NCBI GenBank assembly: GCA_905214235.1
Contig: CAJMLF010000020.1
Coordinates: 1 to 35,066, forward strand
Source: an uncultured bacterium
GTDB taxonomy: Bacteria; Bacillota; Bacilli; Lactobacillales; Lactobacillaceae
Length of the DNA: 35,066 nt
Reading direction: 5' to 3'
Positions 33,911 to 35,066 of this stretch are shown here, piece by piece; position 1 is the first letter of the stretch; each line of letters begins with the position of its first letter. The notes under the pieces are model-generated. The model did not search any database. It worked only from the letters and a program-made list of their open reading frames with translations, and had not been told where the DNA came from. The translations under genes and the position numbers were made by a program.

Positions 33911-34852
33911 ATGAAGCCAAATCATAGATATCGTCTTCGCAATGGTGATCAAGTTGTAATTAAAGAACAGCTATCTCATTATCAAACTCAACAGATTGAT
34001 TATTTAATTAACGATCAAAATGGACAGAATTATATTATTAGCCAGCACGAATTTCAGAGGCTATTAGTAAGGCAACGAACTACGTCGGAGAAGCTTGCCC
34101 TGTATTCACAATATTTCAGTGGGCGGTCAGACGTTTATGCGCAGAAATGGAGCAATGGAAAAGGATATAGCCCGGCGTTAAAAAATTGGTGGGCGTTTTA
34201 CCAAACTCGTCATGATAAGGATGCTCAGAATCATCTAACTAAGGAGTACGCTCCTTATACAAACCAAGTAATTTATGACCAGATTACTTCCAATGATCAG
34301 TACCACCATTATGGGATTTATCCACTACTTGATGATGATTGCACAAGACTCCTCGTCTTCGATTTTGATAAGCATGGCTCACCAGTGAATCCTACGCGGA
34401 TAACCCAGGCGGTTTTATACACTTGTCGAAAGTACCATGTTAGCTGTTTGCCAGAGGTGTCTTCCTCGGGTAATAGCTACCATGTCTGGTTTTTCTTTAG
34501 TCAACCGATAAAGGCACAACTGGCACGTAGTTTTGGTAAACTGATTTTAATCGAAACGATGCTAACTAGTGATGATGTTGACATTACGTGTTTTGACCGG
34601 ATGGTGCCGGGACAAGATCGTCTCCCTAAAAAGGGATTTGGTAACCTTATTGCGCTACCGTTGAAATGGTCGGAAGTCCAGAGTCAGCGTTCGACCTTTG
34701 TTGATGAGAGATTGCAGCCACTGCCGCCAGATCAACTATTTGACCGCCTAGCAAATACTAAACGTTATTCAGCCGAAGAATTGATGGAATTGATCAACAT
34801 GATTGTTAAAGATATGCAGTTGCTGCTGGTCAAAATAGAATCCCTAACTTGA
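33911..34852 (+). CDS. Archaeo-eukaryotic primase domain protein, TOTE conflict-system type (frame ends after primase domain)
   Basis: The 313-residue product has a basic N-terminal region (about residues 1–60, beta-rich by appearance) followed by an archaeo-eukaryotic primase-polymerase core. Metal-binding DxD is in RLLVFDFDKHG (about 154–164), the SxH-like motif in PEVSSSGNSYHVWFFFSQP (about 187–205), and a third conserved strand is in GFGNLIALPLKW. This architecture matches the primase part of TOTE-type conflict proteins, where a helicase follows in the same chain. ATG 33911 is preferred to ATG 33896: the latter overlaps the cre and predicted start site, and GGGGA lies 9 nt before 33911. 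The frame stops at TGA 34852 although family sequence continues in another frame. Confidence 0.72.
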   Translation: MKPNHRYRLRNGDQVVIKEQLSHYQTQQIDYLINDQNGQNYIISQHEFQRLLVRQRTTSEKLALYSQYFSGRSDVYAQKWSNGKGYSPALKNWWAFYQTRHDKDAQNHLTKEYAPYTNQVIYDQITSNDQYHHYGIYPLLDDDCTRLLVFDFDKHGSPVNPTRITQAVLYTCRKYHVSCLPEVSSSGNSYHVWFFFSQPIKAQLARSFGKLILIETMLTSDDVDITCFDRMVPGQDRLPKKGFGNLIALPLKWSEVQSQRSTFVDERLQPLPPDQLFDRLANTKRYSAEELMELINMIVKDMQLLLVKIESLT

Positions 34853-35066
34853 GCGATGTTGTTGACTATCCTGCTAGTATAAGCGGTTATATAGCTGGTG
34901 AGATTTTCATCGAACGGCAAAAATTGACGCGGCGAGAACAGTTAAGTTTACTAGGCCTGGCAACCTTCAACAGTCCTGAATTCATCAAGAAGCAGCGAAT
35001 GCGGGCACCGGTTTGTAAGCACACCATAACGACACGTATTGAAAAAGGCGGTCGTGATCCTCAAGC
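34810..35066 (+). pseudogene. Out-of-frame continuation of the TOTE-type gene (runs off window)
   Basis: In the –1 frame relative to the primase gene, an open frame begins after TAA 34807–34809 and stays open to the window end. It encodes QNRIPNLSDVVDYPASISGY, then GEIFIERQKLTRREQLSLLG, then LATFNSPEFIKKQRMRAP; the last piece resembles the xPEFxKxQxMR segment that links primase and helicase in these proteins. The offset is what a one-base deletion would give, for instance in the A-run at 34832–34835. No slippery heptamer is evident. The gene is either a frameshifted pseudogene, split in two, or affected by a sequencing error. The helicase part lies outside the window. Confidence 0.65.

Noticed and set aside
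34799..34852. Programmed –1 ribosomal frameshifting in the TOTE-type gene
   Set aside because: No X XXY YYZ slippery heptamer and no clear downstream pseudoknot are visible in the only stretch where the frames overlap.
1..35066. CRISPR arrays, tRNA genes, insertion sequences
   Set aside because: I saw no regularly spaced direct repeats, no tRNA cloverleaf signature and no transposase or IS terminal repeats in the window.

Overview
The window looks like the chromosome of a high-GC lactobacillus, most likely Limosilactobacillus (L. fermentum or a close relative). I infer this from gene content (a complete lower mevalonate pathway, a Firmicutes dinG–ypmB–dnaD–pbp1A–recU–ypsA–gpsB–rnpB block, PyrR-type pyrimidine control, type B RNase P RNA), frequent TTG starts, and GC-rich codon choice over most of the window. 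I cannot fix the species by eye. The last ~2 kb is visibly AT-richer and looks acquired.

Left part (1–3.3 kb): a minus-strand operon of two permeases, an ATPase and a CjaA-like solute-binding protein, probably a cysteine importer. Its ~250-nt leader contains a previously unlisted 33-codon reading frame with five Cys codons in an eight-codon stretch, then a strong intrinsic terminator and a segment that can pair with the terminator's 3' arm. This reads as a complete trp-style attenuator that senses cysteine, and it is the most interesting thing in the window. A candidate small structured RNA and a small membrane protein gene follow. Next comes a minus-strand SOS cassette: a Y-family polymerase with two LexA boxes plus two small unknown genes.

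Middle (5.6–23.2 kb): a Cof-type HAD phosphatase; an RsmF-like rRNA methyltransferase with an SPFH membrane protein; the mevalonate operon mvaK1–mvaD–mvaK2–fni (minus), which makes isopentenyl and dimethylallyl diphosphate; dinG, ypmB and dnaD with an EamA transporter; pbp1A–recU (minus); ypsA, gpsB and rnpB. These serve DNA replication and repair, cell-wall growth and division. Two genes often found in this block in relatives, asnS and nth, are not here.

Right-middle (23.2–33.1 kb): pyrR–pyrB–pyrC–carA–carB with two PyrR-type attenuators (before pyrR and before pyrB). They make dihydroorotate from bicarbonate, glutamine and aspartate; pyrD, pyrF and pyrE are not in the window. A HesB-fold protein, an aldo/keto reductase and an RlmL/YpsC-type rRNA methyltransferase follow. 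The latter ends in a perfect 21-bp terminator stem.

Right end (33.1–35.07 kb): an AT-rich accessory segment with a YefM/YoeB-type toxin–antitoxin pair under a promoter studded with TGTACA hexamers. It is followed by a primase-polymerase gene of the TOTE conflict-system type whose promoter carries a near-perfect catabolite-responsive element. Its frame is broken after the primase domain, while recognisable family sequence continues in another frame to the window edge.
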